A stretch of 40,967 nt of DNA from Acidobacteriota bacterium (GTDB lineage Bacteria; Acidobacteriota; Thermoanaerobaculia; Thermoanaerobaculales; Sulfomarinibacteraceae), in the NCBI GenBank assembly GCA_024641545.1, contig JAHECW010000029.1, forward strand, positions 1 to 40,967, in the 5' to 3' direction. Below are positions 26,261 through 33,508 of the stretch, in pieces; within the stretch, counting starts at the first letter, position 1, and the number at the start of each line of letters is the position of its first letter. The notes under the pieces are model-generated. The model saw only the letters and a list, made by a program, of their open reading frames with translations. It was not told the origin of the DNA and did no database searches. Position numbers and translations under genes: made by a program.

Positions 26261-26842
26261 TCAGCCCTTGCCGCCCCGGATCCACCAGCTCGAGTCGCGG
26301 TCGAACCACCACCGCGAGCTGTCGCCTTCGAGGATCGACTGGGCCAGCTTCCGGCCGCCTTCGGTGCGCAGCCGTTTGAGAACAAAGGGCACCCAGCCCT
26401 CTGTCGACGGAACCCCGGCGTCGCGCTGCTCGACCAGTTGGAGCAGCAGCTCGAGCTGGTCGGCGTCGTGGGCCACCACGGACTCCAGGGTTTCTTCCCG
26501 TCGGTACTCCTCCAGCAGGGCCGCGAGTTCGTCGGCAAACGGCAGGCCGTCGACCATGTCCGCGGCGGCGCGCGCCTCGTCGACCCGGACGTACTTCTGG
26601 TTCATATAGTTGAGGTCGCCGGTGCGGGCCTCGGGAAGGTCGTGGAGCAGGGCGAGGCGGAGCACACGGTCGGCATCAAGCGCGTCGTCTTCGAGACGCG
26701 ACAGCACAAAGGCGATCATGGCGACTCGGAACGAGTGGTCGGCCACGCTCTCGCCGTCGGCCCCGGCCAGGAACTGCCAGCCCGACCGCGGCGTCCGTTT
26801 GAGCATGCCGACCTCGAAGAGAAAATTCGCGATTCGATCCAC
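26261..26842 (-). CDS. HD-domain protein, YfbR/HDDC2-like 5'-deoxynucleotidase
   Basis: A metal-dependent HD phosphohydrolase of 193 residues, probably acting on (deoxy)nucleoside monophosphates. Metal ligands visible are H36 (VADHSFRVA), H67-D68 (LALLHDLPEA) and a downstream Asp in AHDADQLE (D126 or D128). The start at GTG 26842 is chosen because GGAGG lies 5 bases upstream; the frame stays open to 27100, but that extension is only the translated hexamer repeat (Arg/Val-rich) and has no coding character. The size and motif spacing fit the YfbR/HDDC2 group. The exact substrate is not determinable here. Confidence 0.8.
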   Translation of the reverse strand: MDRIANFLFEVGMLKRTPRSGWQFLAGADGESVADHSFRVAMIAFVLSRLEDDALDADRVLRLALLHDLPEARTGDLNYMNQKYVRVDEARAAADMVDGLPFADELAALLEEYRREETLESVVAHDADQLELLLQLVEQRDAGVPSTEGWVPFVLKRLRTEGGRKLAQSILEGDSSRWWFDRDSSWWIRGGKG

Positions 26843-26909
26843 GGGCACCTCCGGAGGGAGAGTGTAGCTCGGCCTGCGCCGGCCGCTGCAACGGACGCTG
26901 GTGCGCCCC

Positions 26910-26945
26910 CTGCCGCTGTCCCCGCCGCTGTCCCTGCCGCTGCGT
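26910..26945. repeat. Tandem 12-bp repeat (CTGCCGCTGTCC family)
   Basis: Three 12-bp units: CTGCCGCTGTCC, CCGCCGCTGTCC and CTGCCGCTGCGT. It lies in the divergent spacer between the HD-domain gene and the small protein gene, next to the hexamer array. Confidence 0.65.
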
Positions 26946-26982
26946 TTCGGGAGCGGGCAAAGGAGAGGGAGAGGGTCATGCC

Positions 26983-27030
26983 GGAGACGGACGCGGACGC
27001 GGACGCGGTCTCGGACTCGGGCACGGACGC
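26983..27030. repeat. Tandem hexanucleotide array (GGACGC and variants)
   Basis: Eight 6-bp units: GGAGAC, three GGACGC, GGTCTC, GGACTC, GGGCAC, GGACGC. Read on the other strand these are the GCGTCC, GAGTCC and GTGCCC units seen at 19095-19160, so this is a second copy in opposite orientation. Confidence 0.85.
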
Positions 27031-27099
27031 GGGAGGTGCGGGAAATACCCGCAGCCGCGTTTTCGTTTTCCCATCGACAGCCGTTTGGAGGACCACGCA

Positions 27100-27354
27100 A
27101 TGGCCATCGATCTCGACACCCTCGATCCCGTTACCCGCGAAGCGTTTGAACGTCTGCGCAGCGTCAACATGTCCATGGGTGCGTATCTGAAGATCGTCGA
27201 GGGTGCGCTGCTCGCCGCCTGGACCGCCGGTGAAGGGCCGCGCAACACGCTGCTGGCAAGAAACGACAGCGAGCTCACCGTCGAGGAGAGAAAGACCCGC
27301 AGTGCCTGGGAGCTGGTTCGCGAGATCGTGATGAGGGTGCCGAACGAGCGCTGA
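27100..27354 (+). CDS. Small protein of unknown function (84 aa)
   Basis: Not recognised. The ATG at 27100 has GGAGG 8 bases upstream, and the product is acidic to neutral and predicted mostly helical: MAIDLDTLDPVTREAFERLR, then a hydrophobic stretch YLKIVEGALLAAW, and a charged C-terminal half with ELTVEERKTRSAWELVREIV. There is no signal peptide, membrane segment or metal motif. It is divergent from the HD-domain gene and convergent with mtaB. The good ribosome-binding site and codon pattern support it as a real gene. Confidence 0.65.
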   Translation: MAIDLDTLDPVTREAFERLRSVNMSMGAYLKIVEGALLAAWTAGEGPRNTLLARNDSELTVEERKTRSAWELVREIVMRVPNER

Positions 27355-27365
27355 GCCCGCGGCCG

Positions 27366-27466
27366 ACGTGAGCCGTAAACCGTGAGTCGTTTCTCTGAAA
27401 CCGACCTCGTTCGCCGCGACTACTGAAGTCTCTCTTCGCTCGCGACTTACGATTCACGACTCACGA
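27366..27466. terminator. Hairpin built from heptamer arrays between convergent genes
   Basis: The left arm 27366-27389 contains GTGAGCC-GTAAACC-GTGAGTC; the right arm 27443-27466 contains CGACTTA-CGATTCA-CGACTCA. The 24-base arms pair at 19 positions. It lies between the convergent 84-aa gene and mtaB and overlaps the mtaB stop codon, so a bidirectional transcription stop is likely. Confidence 0.55.
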
Positions 27467-28816
27467 TCCCCCAAGCACCGGCAACCTCCCGGACTCGCGC
27501 TGCGGTTTCTCCGCGAAAGGCGGCCGCGAGACTCCGGGGACCGACCCGAGCACCGCGCCCGGAACACACGCCTCGAGATCGACCTCGGTGACCGTGTTGG
27601 TGAGATCCGTGCCGGCATCGGTTTCTGCGAGCACACGGATATAGTTGTCGGTCAAACCGCTCCAGCGAAGGTCGTCTCCGTGCGCCTCCGCATCCTCCCA
27701 GAGAACCCGCAGACGACGGCCGAGAAAACGCTCGTGGAAGGCGGACATGAGGTGCTGCCCGACGGCGTGCAGCCGCCGGCTCCGCTCCTGGGCGACCGAT
27801 CCCGGAATCTGGTTCGGGAGTCCCGCCGCCCGAGTTCCATTGCGGCGGGAGAAGCGGAAGACGTGGAGCCGAGAAAAAGCGATGTCCTCGACCGCCGCGA
27901 TGGACGCCTCGAACTCGGCGTCGGTTTCGCCCGGGAAGCCGACCATGATGTCGGTCGAGATCGAGATATCGGGGACGGTGGTTCGGGCGGAACCGACCAG
28001 ATCGGCAAACTCGCGCATGGTGGTCCTGCGCGCCATGCGCGCCAAGGTGGCGTCGCAGCCGCTCTGCAGCGGGAGGTGGAGGTGGGGGAGGAGGCGACGG
28101 TTGCCGAAGATCTCGAAGAACCGGGAATCGAGGTCCCAGGGTTCGAGGGAAGACAGCCGGAGTCGTTGAATGTCGGTCTCGCCGAGAATCCGCCGGACGA
28201 GGGCCTCGAGACCGCGCGATTGTCCGAGGTCGTGACCGTAGGATCCGAGGTGGACCCCACTGAGGACGACTTCCCGGTATCCCAGAGATTCCAGGCTCCG
28301 AACCTCGGAGACGATGTCGTCGGCCCCCAGGCTGCGGCCGCGGCCGCGAGCGATGGTCACGACACAGAAGGCGCACTTGTTGTCGCAACCGTCCTGGACC
28401 TTGAGAAACGCCCGGGTCCGCCCGGAGAAAAGGGAATCGCCGGGTCCGGAGGATACGGCGTCGTCCGGTTTCGACTCCAGAACTCCGCGCTTTTCGAGAA
28501 TCTCGGGAAGATGGTCCTTGTCGGCATTCCCGACGACCATGTCGACGTCGAGCGCTCGGAGACCCGCGGGCTCGAGTTCGGCCAGACAACCCGTGACCAC
28601 GACCTTGGTCTTTGGGCTGCGTCGCCTGAGTTGGCGGATGAACTGGCGCGACTTGCTCGATGCGGCAGCCGTGACCGTGCAGGTATTGAAGACGCAGAGA
28701 TCAGCTTCGTCGCCCTGGCCGACGATCCGATGTCCGCCGGCTGCAAAACGGCGGGCCATGGCTTCGATTTCACCGATATTGAGCCGGCAGCCGATGGAGT
28801 CGAGTCTGATTCGCAA
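27461..28816 (-). CDS. mtaB: tRNA t6A37 methylthiotransferase MtaB
   Basis: Radical-SAM enzyme that adds a methylthio group to N6-threonylcarbamoyladenosine at tRNA position 37. A 451-residue protein with the three family modules. The UPF0004 domain has cysteines 10 (SIGCRLN), 46 (FNTCTVT) and 76 (VTGCLAE) for the auxiliary cluster. The radical SAM core has C143-x3-C147-x2-C150 (DGCDNKCAFC). A TRAM-like C-terminus follows. The IGCRLNIGEIEAM start points to MtaB rather than MiaB or RimO. The start codon is TTG at 28816, the only option upstream of the conserved N-terminus because an in-frame TGA lies three codons before it. That TTG sits in the centre of a palindrome (28806-28826). Confidence 0.9.
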   Translation of the reverse strand: MRIRLDSIGCRLNIGEIEAMARRFAAGGHRIVGQGDEADLCVFNTCTVTAAASSKSRQFIRQLRRRSPKTKVVVTGCLAELEPAGLRALDVDMVVGNADKDHLPEILEKRGVLESKPDDAVSSGPGDSLFSGRTRAFLKVQDGCDNKCAFCVVTIARGRGRSLGADDIVSEVRSLESLGYREVVLSGVHLGSYGHDLGQSRGLEALVRRILGETDIQRLRLSSLEPWDLDSRFFEIFGNRRLLPHLHLPLQSGCDATLARMARRTTMREFADLVGSARTTVPDISISTDIMVGFPGETDAEFEASIAAVEDIAFSRLHVFRFSRRNGTRAAGLPNQIPGSVAQERSRRLHAVGQHLMSAFHERFLGRRLRVLWEDAEAHGDDLRWSGLTDNYIRVLAETDAGTDLTNTVTEVDLEACVPGAVLGSVPGVSRPPFAEKPQRESGRLPVLGGS

Positions 28817-28826
28817 TGCGAATCAG
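28806..28826. promoter_or_regulatory. Perfect palindrome covering the mtaB start codon
   Basis: CTGATTCGCA (28806-28815) and TGCGAATCAG (28817-28826) are exact reverse complements around one central base. The mtaB TTG start codon (28816-28814) is inside it. In RNA it would form a 10-bp hairpin hiding the start codon; in DNA it could be an operator. No regulator is identified. Confidence 0.5.
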
Positions 28827-28830
28827 CCCA

Positions 28831-28923
28831 ATTATGAATTATGAATTATGAATGACATCGCACATGCCCAATGTCTCTGGGGCGGGTCCGGTGCGATGAA
28901 ATTCATAATTCATAATTCTCAAT
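28831..28923. repeat. Long hairpin with heptamer arrays (ATTATGA / ATTCATA)
   Basis: The left arm 28831-28863 begins with three ATTATGA units and ends CATCGCAC. The right arm 28891-28923 begins GTGCGATG and continues with ATTCATA units. The 33-base arms pair at 29 positions around a 27-base loop. It lies 15 bases after the stop of the (-) strand lipoprotein gene and upstream of mtaB, so it may end the lipoprotein transcript. It is much AT-richer than its surroundings. Confidence 0.75.
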
Positions 28924-28938
28924 TCATCATTTGTGACG

Positions 28939-30120
28939 TCAGCCGCCCTGCCCGTCGAGCAGCTTCCTGATCTTCTCGCGGATCTTTTCCTTTTCGATCT
29001 CGAGGTAGCTGGTGTAGTTCAGGACGACGCCGTCCTTGACGATGAACATCACCGGGTTGTGGCGAACATCGCCGTAGTCGTCGAACTGGATCGGACCGGT
29101 GACGCCGGGAAACTCTTTGATCTCGAACTGGAGGGCCCTGCGGATCTCGTTGGCATCCCAGGAACGAACGAGTTGCGGGATCTCCATGGCGACCCGCATC
29201 GCATCGTAGGCGTGGGCCGCGTAGATATCCGGGTCGTGACCGTACTTGGCGCGAAAGGCATCGACAAAGACGCGACTCACCTCGAGATCGGACTGGATCT
29301 CGAACGCCGGTTGCGGGAAGAAAACCCCGTCCACCAAATCGGGCTCCTGCTCGAGCACTTCACCCGAGTAGAACGCGGAGGTCGCGCAGATGGTGCCCGT
29401 GTAACCCTTGGACTTGAGGTGGCGGAGGACTTCGAGGGTCTTGTTGGCATAGGCGATGATGTAGACCGATTGCGGCTGACGGGCGGCGATGAGATCCGAG
29501 CACTTTTCTTGCCAGTTGTCGTCGCTGATGAGAACACGTCCGACGACGGTCCCCCCCATGGCGCCTTCGTAGACCTGACGGAAGAACGGCTCGATGCCGC
29601 GCGCCTGCTCGGAGTCCTGCGAGAAGATCAAGACGGTGCTCTTGTTCTGATCCTCGACGAGGAACCTGCCAGCGCGCTGGCCTTCGAGCTCATCGGAAGC
29701 AAACAGGCGGAAGAACCGCCTCGAGTCCTTTGTCAGGTTCGGCGCCGACGCCGACGGACTTAGGGCGATGACATCGCTGTCCTCGAGATCCGGGAGAAAC
29801 GCCTTGGCGGTTCCGCTGGTCGTGCCGGCCACGATGAGCTTCGCTCCTTGGTCGGCAAGTCGTCGGACCTCGGTCCGGCCGGTTTGAGGGTCGGTCGCAG
29901 AGTCGGCCCACACCAGGGTGAGATTGGCCGGGAAGGTCCCGTCCGCCTTGGCCTGGGCGACGGCCAGGTCGATGGCTTCTTTCATCGATTCACCATAGCT
30001 GGCGGCCTCCCCGGTCATCGGGAGGAGGATGCCCACCACGGGTTTTCTGCCGCAGCCTACAAAGATGAGAAACGCAAAGAGCAGAACGATCAGCCTGGAA
30101 GCCAGGAAACGAGCGTGCAC
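28939..30120 (-). CDS. LivK-like substrate-binding lipoprotein
   Basis: A 393-residue periplasmic binding protein of the branched-chain amino acid/amide type (Peripla_BP_6), membrane-anchored: the hydrophobic leader LIVLLFAFLIFVGC ends in a lipobox cysteine at residue 23. The fold shows VVGILLPMTGEAASYGESMKEAIDLAVAQA, VAGTTSGTAKAFLPDL, LSPSASAPNLTKDSRRFFR and YAAHAYDAMRVAMEI. The GTG start at 30120 has GGAGG 7 bases upstream. It stands alone with no permease or ATPase nearby. It is not a close copy of the two LivK-like proteins at 4660-7214, which lack lipoboxes. The ligand is not predictable. Confidence 0.88.
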   Translation of the reverse strand: MHARFLASRLIVLLFAFLIFVGCGRKPVVGILLPMTGEAASYGESMKEAIDLAVAQAKADGTFPANLTLVWADSATDPQTGRTEVRRLADQGAKLIVAGTTSGTAKAFLPDLEDSDVIALSPSASAPNLTKDSRRFFRLFASDELEGQRAGRFLVEDQNKSTVLIFSQDSEQARGIEPFFRQVYEGAMGGTVVGRVLISDDNWQEKCSDLIAARQPQSVYIIAYANKTLEVLRHLKSKGYTGTICATSAFYSGEVLEQEPDLVDGVFFPQPAFEIQSDLEVSRVFVDAFRAKYGHDPDIYAAHAYDAMRVAMEIPQLVRSWDANEIRRALQFEIKEFPGVTGPIQFDDYGDVRHNPVMFIVKDGVVLNYTSYLEIEKEKIREKIRKLLDGQGG

Positions 30121-30198
30121 GATGGCACCTCCAAGTTACGCGATCGGCGCGGCTGCAATCATACAGAAGAATCCCCGTCGGTGGGAATTTCTCAGCTC

Positions 30199-30227
30199 TG
30201 GGCAGGCCGGGCGGGACCGGCTATAAT
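30199..30227 (+). promoter_or_regulatory. Sigma-70-type promoter candidate for pckG
   Basis: A perfect -10 hexamer TATAAT (30222-30227) stands 17 bases after TGGGCA (30199-30204), which matches four of six -35 positions. It lies about 60 bases upstream of the pckG start in an otherwise GC-rich spacer. Confidence 0.5.
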
Positions 30228-30289
30228 TTCCCCACAACGATCACCTGGGGTGACTCCCAGTGACAACCCGCGTGAATGGAGGCTGATCA

Positions 30290-32245
30290 ATGCTCGAACT
30301 CGGCAAGGGCACGGAAATCCTCGAAAACATCGGTGGCATTGAGACGATCGACGAAGCCTGGGAGCTTTTCCGGGCGAAGATGGGCCGGACCGAGATCGCC
30401 AAGCTCGAGAAGATCACCACCACGAAGGCGCTTCTCAAGATTGCCAACTCGATCGCGGTGTGCCGTCCGGATCGGGTGATGATCAACAGTGGGAGCGAGG
30501 CCGATCTGGAGACCCTCCGCGCGCTGAGCATCGCCAAGGGTGAAGAGCGCGCGCTGGCCATGCCCGATCACACCATTCACTTCGATCTCGCCCAGGAACA
30601 GGCGCGCATCGTCGACCGGACCTTCTACATCGTCAACCCGGATGAGAAGCTCAGCGTGCTCGCCAAGAAGATATTGCGCGACGACGCCCACGCCTACATC
30701 AAGGACAAGATGGTCGGCGTCATGGCAGGCAAGGTCATGCTCGTCGGCTTCTTCAATCGCGGGCCGGCGGGCGCTCCGGCCACCATTCCGGCGATCGAGA
30801 TCACCAGCTCCGGCTATGTCATGCACAGCGCGGACATGCTCTACCGAAACTCGTACAACACCTTTGACCAGCAGGTCGAGGAGACCGGTTTCTTTTTCAC
30901 CAACCTCCACTCCGAAGGTCCGTGGCGAGTCGAGGATCTCCCCTACGCCAGGGTCTTCATGGATCGTTCATGGCTGACGACCTACTCGATGTTCTGCACC
31001 TATGCGGGCAATACGTTGCTGATGAAGAAGGGCAATCATCGGTTCGCGGTTGATCTGGCGACCTACTTCAGGTCGGGCCAACAGCTTTCAGAGCACATGT
31101 TCATCACCGGGTTCAACGGACCCGGGGGGAGGGCGACCTATTTCTGCGGTGCCGCACCGAGCGGATGCGGCAAGACCACCACCGCCATGGCCGGCGACCG
31201 GTTCGTGGGAGACGATCTCGCCCAGATGTGGTTGGCGGACGATGGTTCGTTGCGAGCCATCAACCCGGAAAAGGGAATCTTCGGCATCGTCAATGATGTC
31301 AACCGGGATGGTGATCCCTACCTCATGAAAGTGCTGCGCGAGCGTGGGGAGGAAGTGATCTGGACCAACGTGCTGGTGGATGAGGATCGCAAACCGCACT
31401 GGGAAGGCAGCGGCGAGGAGCCGCCGGCGAAAGGACGCAACTTCCAGGGTGACTGGTGGGAAGGGATCGCCGACGCCGATGGCAAGAGAATTCCGATCTC
31501 CCACGGGAACGCCCGGATTACGGTGCGCAACGAAGCCATCGGGAACTACGATATCGCGGCGGCTGAATCGCCTCAGGGGGCTCACGTCAAAGTCATCACC
31601 TACAGCGGTCGTGATTCAGACACCATGCCACCGATTTGGGTCGCCAAGAATGCGGATCATGGTGTGGTCATCGGCGCCTCCATCGTCTCCGCCGCCACCG
31701 CGACCGAACTCGGCGTGACCGGGGTTCGCCGGCAACCCTGGGCCAACGCCCCGTTCATTCCGGGCGCCCTCGCCGACTACATGACCGCCCAGTTCAAGTT
31801 CTTCAACTCACCGGAGCTCACCGATCGGCCGATTCTCGCCGGATTGAACTACTTCCTCACCCACCAGGCGCGAGGAGGAGAGCGCCCGGGGCTGCTCGGC
31901 GAGAAGCGGGATGTCAAGGTCTGGCTCGGCTGGCTCGAGCGACGGAGCCACGGTGAGGTGGATGCCATCGAAACGCCCATCGGTTTTCTCCCGAAGTACG
32001 ACGACCTCAAGACCCTGTTCCGCAAGATCATCGACAAGGACTACCCGCGCGAGCTCTACGACATGCAGTTCTCGCTTCACATCGACAAGATCCTCGCCCG
32101 GATCGAGCTTCAGGAAGAGGCCTACGGCAAGGAGGAGAACCTGCCGGCCAAGCTCTTCGAGGTCTATGCCGAGCAGCGCGAGGGCCTGCTCGCCATGAAG
32201 GCCGAGTTCGGTTCAGTGGTCAAGCCGGAACAGCTCGGCGGGTAA
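30290..32245 (+). CDS. pckG: Phosphoenolpyruvate carboxykinase (GTP-type)
   Basis: Interconverts oxaloacetate and phosphoenolpyruvate with GTP/GDP; the main entry to gluconeogenesis. A 651-residue protein with the nucleotide P-loop FCGAAPSGCGKTTTAMAGD at about residues 285-303, including the P-loop cysteine characteristic of GTP-type enzymes. The kinase-2 motif is VGDDLAQM. Other family segments are NPEKGIFGIVNDVN, the PISHGNARIT stretch, and WANAPFIPGALADYM. It differs from textbook members (APSACGKTNLAM, DDIAWM) and is somewhat longer than 590-620 residues, so it belongs to a diverged branch. ATG with GGAGG 8 bases upstream; the promoter candidate is at 30199-30227. It converges on the channel gene. 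Confidence 0.9.
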   Translation: MLELGKGTEILENIGGIETIDEAWELFRAKMGRTEIAKLEKITTTKALLKIANSIAVCRPDRVMINSGSEADLETLRALSIAKGEERALAMPDHTIHFDLAQEQARIVDRTFYIVNPDEKLSVLAKKILRDDAHAYIKDKMVGVMAGKVMLVGFFNRGPAGAPATIPAIEITSSGYVMHSADMLYRNSYNTFDQQVEETGFFFTNLHSEGPWRVEDLPYARVFMDRSWLTTYSMFCTYAGNTLLMKKGNHRFAVDLATYFRSGQQLSEHMFITGFNGPGGRATYFCGAAPSGCGKTTTAMAGDRFVGDDLAQMWLADDGSLRAINPEKGIFGIVNDVNRDGDPYLMKVLRERGEEVIWTNVLVDEDRKPHWEGSGEEPPAKGRNFQGDWWEGIADADGKRIPISHGNARITVRNEAIGNYDIAAAESPQGAHVKVITYSGRDSDTMPPIWVAKNADHGVVIGASIVSAATATELGVTGVRRQPWANAPFIPGALADYMTAQFKFFNSPELTDRPILAGLNYFLTHQARGGERPGLLGEKRDVKVWLGWLERRSHGEVDAIETPIGFLPKYDDLKTLFRKIIDKDYPRELYDMQFSLHIDKILARIELQEEAYGKEENLPAKLFEVYAEQREGLLAMKAEFGSVVKPEQLGG

Positions 32246-32350
32246 CGGCCGTCGGATTGCGATGGGAGGGGACGTCAGGGACTCCAATAGAGCTGGAGCT
32301 GACGGAACTCAGCAACCGTGACCGCGTCCGGGACAGCGCTCGGGGAAGCC

Positions 32351-32387
32351 GCGGCCGGGGGCCCCGCGTCCCAGCCCCCACGGCCGC
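32351..32387. terminator. GC-rich hairpin between convergent pckG and channel gene
   Basis: GCGGCCGGGGGC (32351-32362) pairs with GCCCCCACGGCCGC (32374-32387) apart from a two-base bulge, with an 11-base loop. It lies between two convergent stop codons (32245 and 32394). No T-tract follows on either strand, so this is a position-based assignment. Confidence 0.4.
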
Positions 32388-32393
32388 ACGCCC

Positions 32394-33086
32394 TCACTCC
32401 CGAGACCGGGCGATGTGGATCCCCACCAGGGCGGCGACGGTGATCGCGAGATAGAGCTGTCCGAGGACGGCCTGAATCCAGGCGACGGTGCGGGCCATTT
32501 CCGAGACCGGCGCGATGTCGCCGTATCCCAGTGTCGACATGGTGACAAAGCTGAAATAGGTGAAGACGCCGAAGCTCCGGCCTTGCTGTTCGGCCGTCAG
32601 AGATGCCGCCAGCGGATCGCTGTAGGCGAAGGCGCCGGGATCCATCAGAGAGATGAAGCCGTAGATGCTCGAGAACATCAGCCCGATCAGGAGGTAGGCG
32701 CTGACCGCGCCGGCGATCTGCTCGGATGTCGTTCTGGTTCCGGCGAGGACGTCCTTCAGGATTCTCCAGATCAGAAACCCGAGAAACAGGGCGCCGAGTA
32801 TGGTCGGGACCGCATTCATCGTCGGCGTGTCTGGGGTGGCGGCGTCGACGATCCCGCCCGCAACAGCCGGAATCCCGAGCACCAGGCCGATGACCACGTC
32901 GGCGGGCCGACGGGTGATCTGGTAGAGGGCAAAGAGCAGGAAACCGGCGATCAGATAGCTGTCGATCTTCGCCGATCCGACGATGAAATCGAGTATCGGA
33001 GCGGCGACGAAGAGGAGCACCAGGGCGACGGCCAGATCGCGATGGACGTTGTCTTTGGACGGGACCCCTCGTTCTCTTGCGGTCAT
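32394..33086 (-). CDS. Potassium-channel-like protein (Ion_trans_2)
   Basis: A 230-residue inner-membrane protein. Hydrophobic helices lie at about residues 18-37, 44-60, 65-80, 92-110 and 123-145. A pore helix with the K+ selectivity filter follows (FVTMSTLGYGDIAP), then a last helix (IQAVLGQLYLAITVAALVGIHIA). The filter TLGYGD predicts potassium selectivity. There is no RCK or other cytoplasmic regulatory domain. The ATG at 33086 has GGGGAG about 8 bases upstream. The gene starts inside or right after the truncated CBS-like remnant at 33087-33390, which is in another frame. Confidence 0.85.
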   Translation of the reverse strand: MTARERGVPSKDNVHRDLAVALVLLFVAAPILDFIVGSAKIDSYLIAGFLLFALYQITRRPADVVIGLVLGIPAVAGGIVDAATPDTPTMNAVPTILGALFLGFLIWRILKDVLAGTRTTSEQIAGAVSAYLLIGLMFSSIYGFISLMDPGAFAYSDPLAASLTAEQQGRSFGVFTYFSFVTMSTLGYGDIAPVSEMARTVAWIQAVLGQLYLAITVAALVGIHIARSRE

Positions 33087-33390
33087 GACGGTTGCTCCCC
33101 TTCATGTGGTGGACGCGTTCGATGGCGTTCTCGTCGAGCAGGTCGGGCGTATCGAAGGGTCTGAGATGGCTGCCGCAGGTGCCGTCCTTGAGGTCCCGGC
33201 GGAGTACGTATCCCGCCACCGAGCCCGCCACCCGGACTCCGGCCGCGTCGAAGTCGAAGTCGGCCATGAGGTGACCGGCATGAAAGGCGGAGGACTCGAA
33301 GTCGAAGGAGATGAGCGACTCGGCCACATCGAGAGCGGAGAAGCCGTCGAGGAACAGCTGTTTGAGCCGGGTGCGGTTGGAGGGGATCAT
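33087..33390 (-). pseudogene. Truncated CBS-like protein remnant
   Basis: About 95 codons have normal coding character and resemble the N-terminal part of a CBS-type regulatory protein: RLKQLFLDGFSALDVAESL, VRVAGSVAGYVLRRDLKDG and TCGSHLRPFDTPDLLDENA. After VHHMKG the frame stays open by chance to 32275, but there it only reads the channel gene out of frame (Arg/Pro/Ser-rich), so the natural C-terminal part is missing. Either a deletion fused this gene head to the channel gene, or it is a short functional remnant. The first ATG (33390) has no clear ribosome-binding site. The family assignment is from remembered motifs. Confidence 0.5.
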
Positions 33391-33508
33391 CCGGACGATT
33401 ATGAATGATGAATCTCGTTCCTGGATCTCGGTTGGTGACTCAAGAATGGCGTCCCGATTCTACCCGGGGCGCCTGCGACCCGATTCAAGGTTCATGATCA
33501 TTGTGATC

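Noticed and set aside
26843-27100. N-terminal extension of the HD-domain protein by 86 residues
   Set aside because: The extension translates the 12-mer and hexamer repeats into Arg/Val-rich sequence, while a good ribosome-binding site precedes the GTG at 26842.
21820-28923. CRISPR array
   Set aside because: The tandem repeats have 6-7 bp units without spacers, and no cas gene is in the window.
32275-33390. Reading the CBS-like remnant as a full 371-residue protein
   Set aside because: After about residue 96 it reads the potassium channel gene out of frame and turns into Arg/Pro/Ser-rich sequence.
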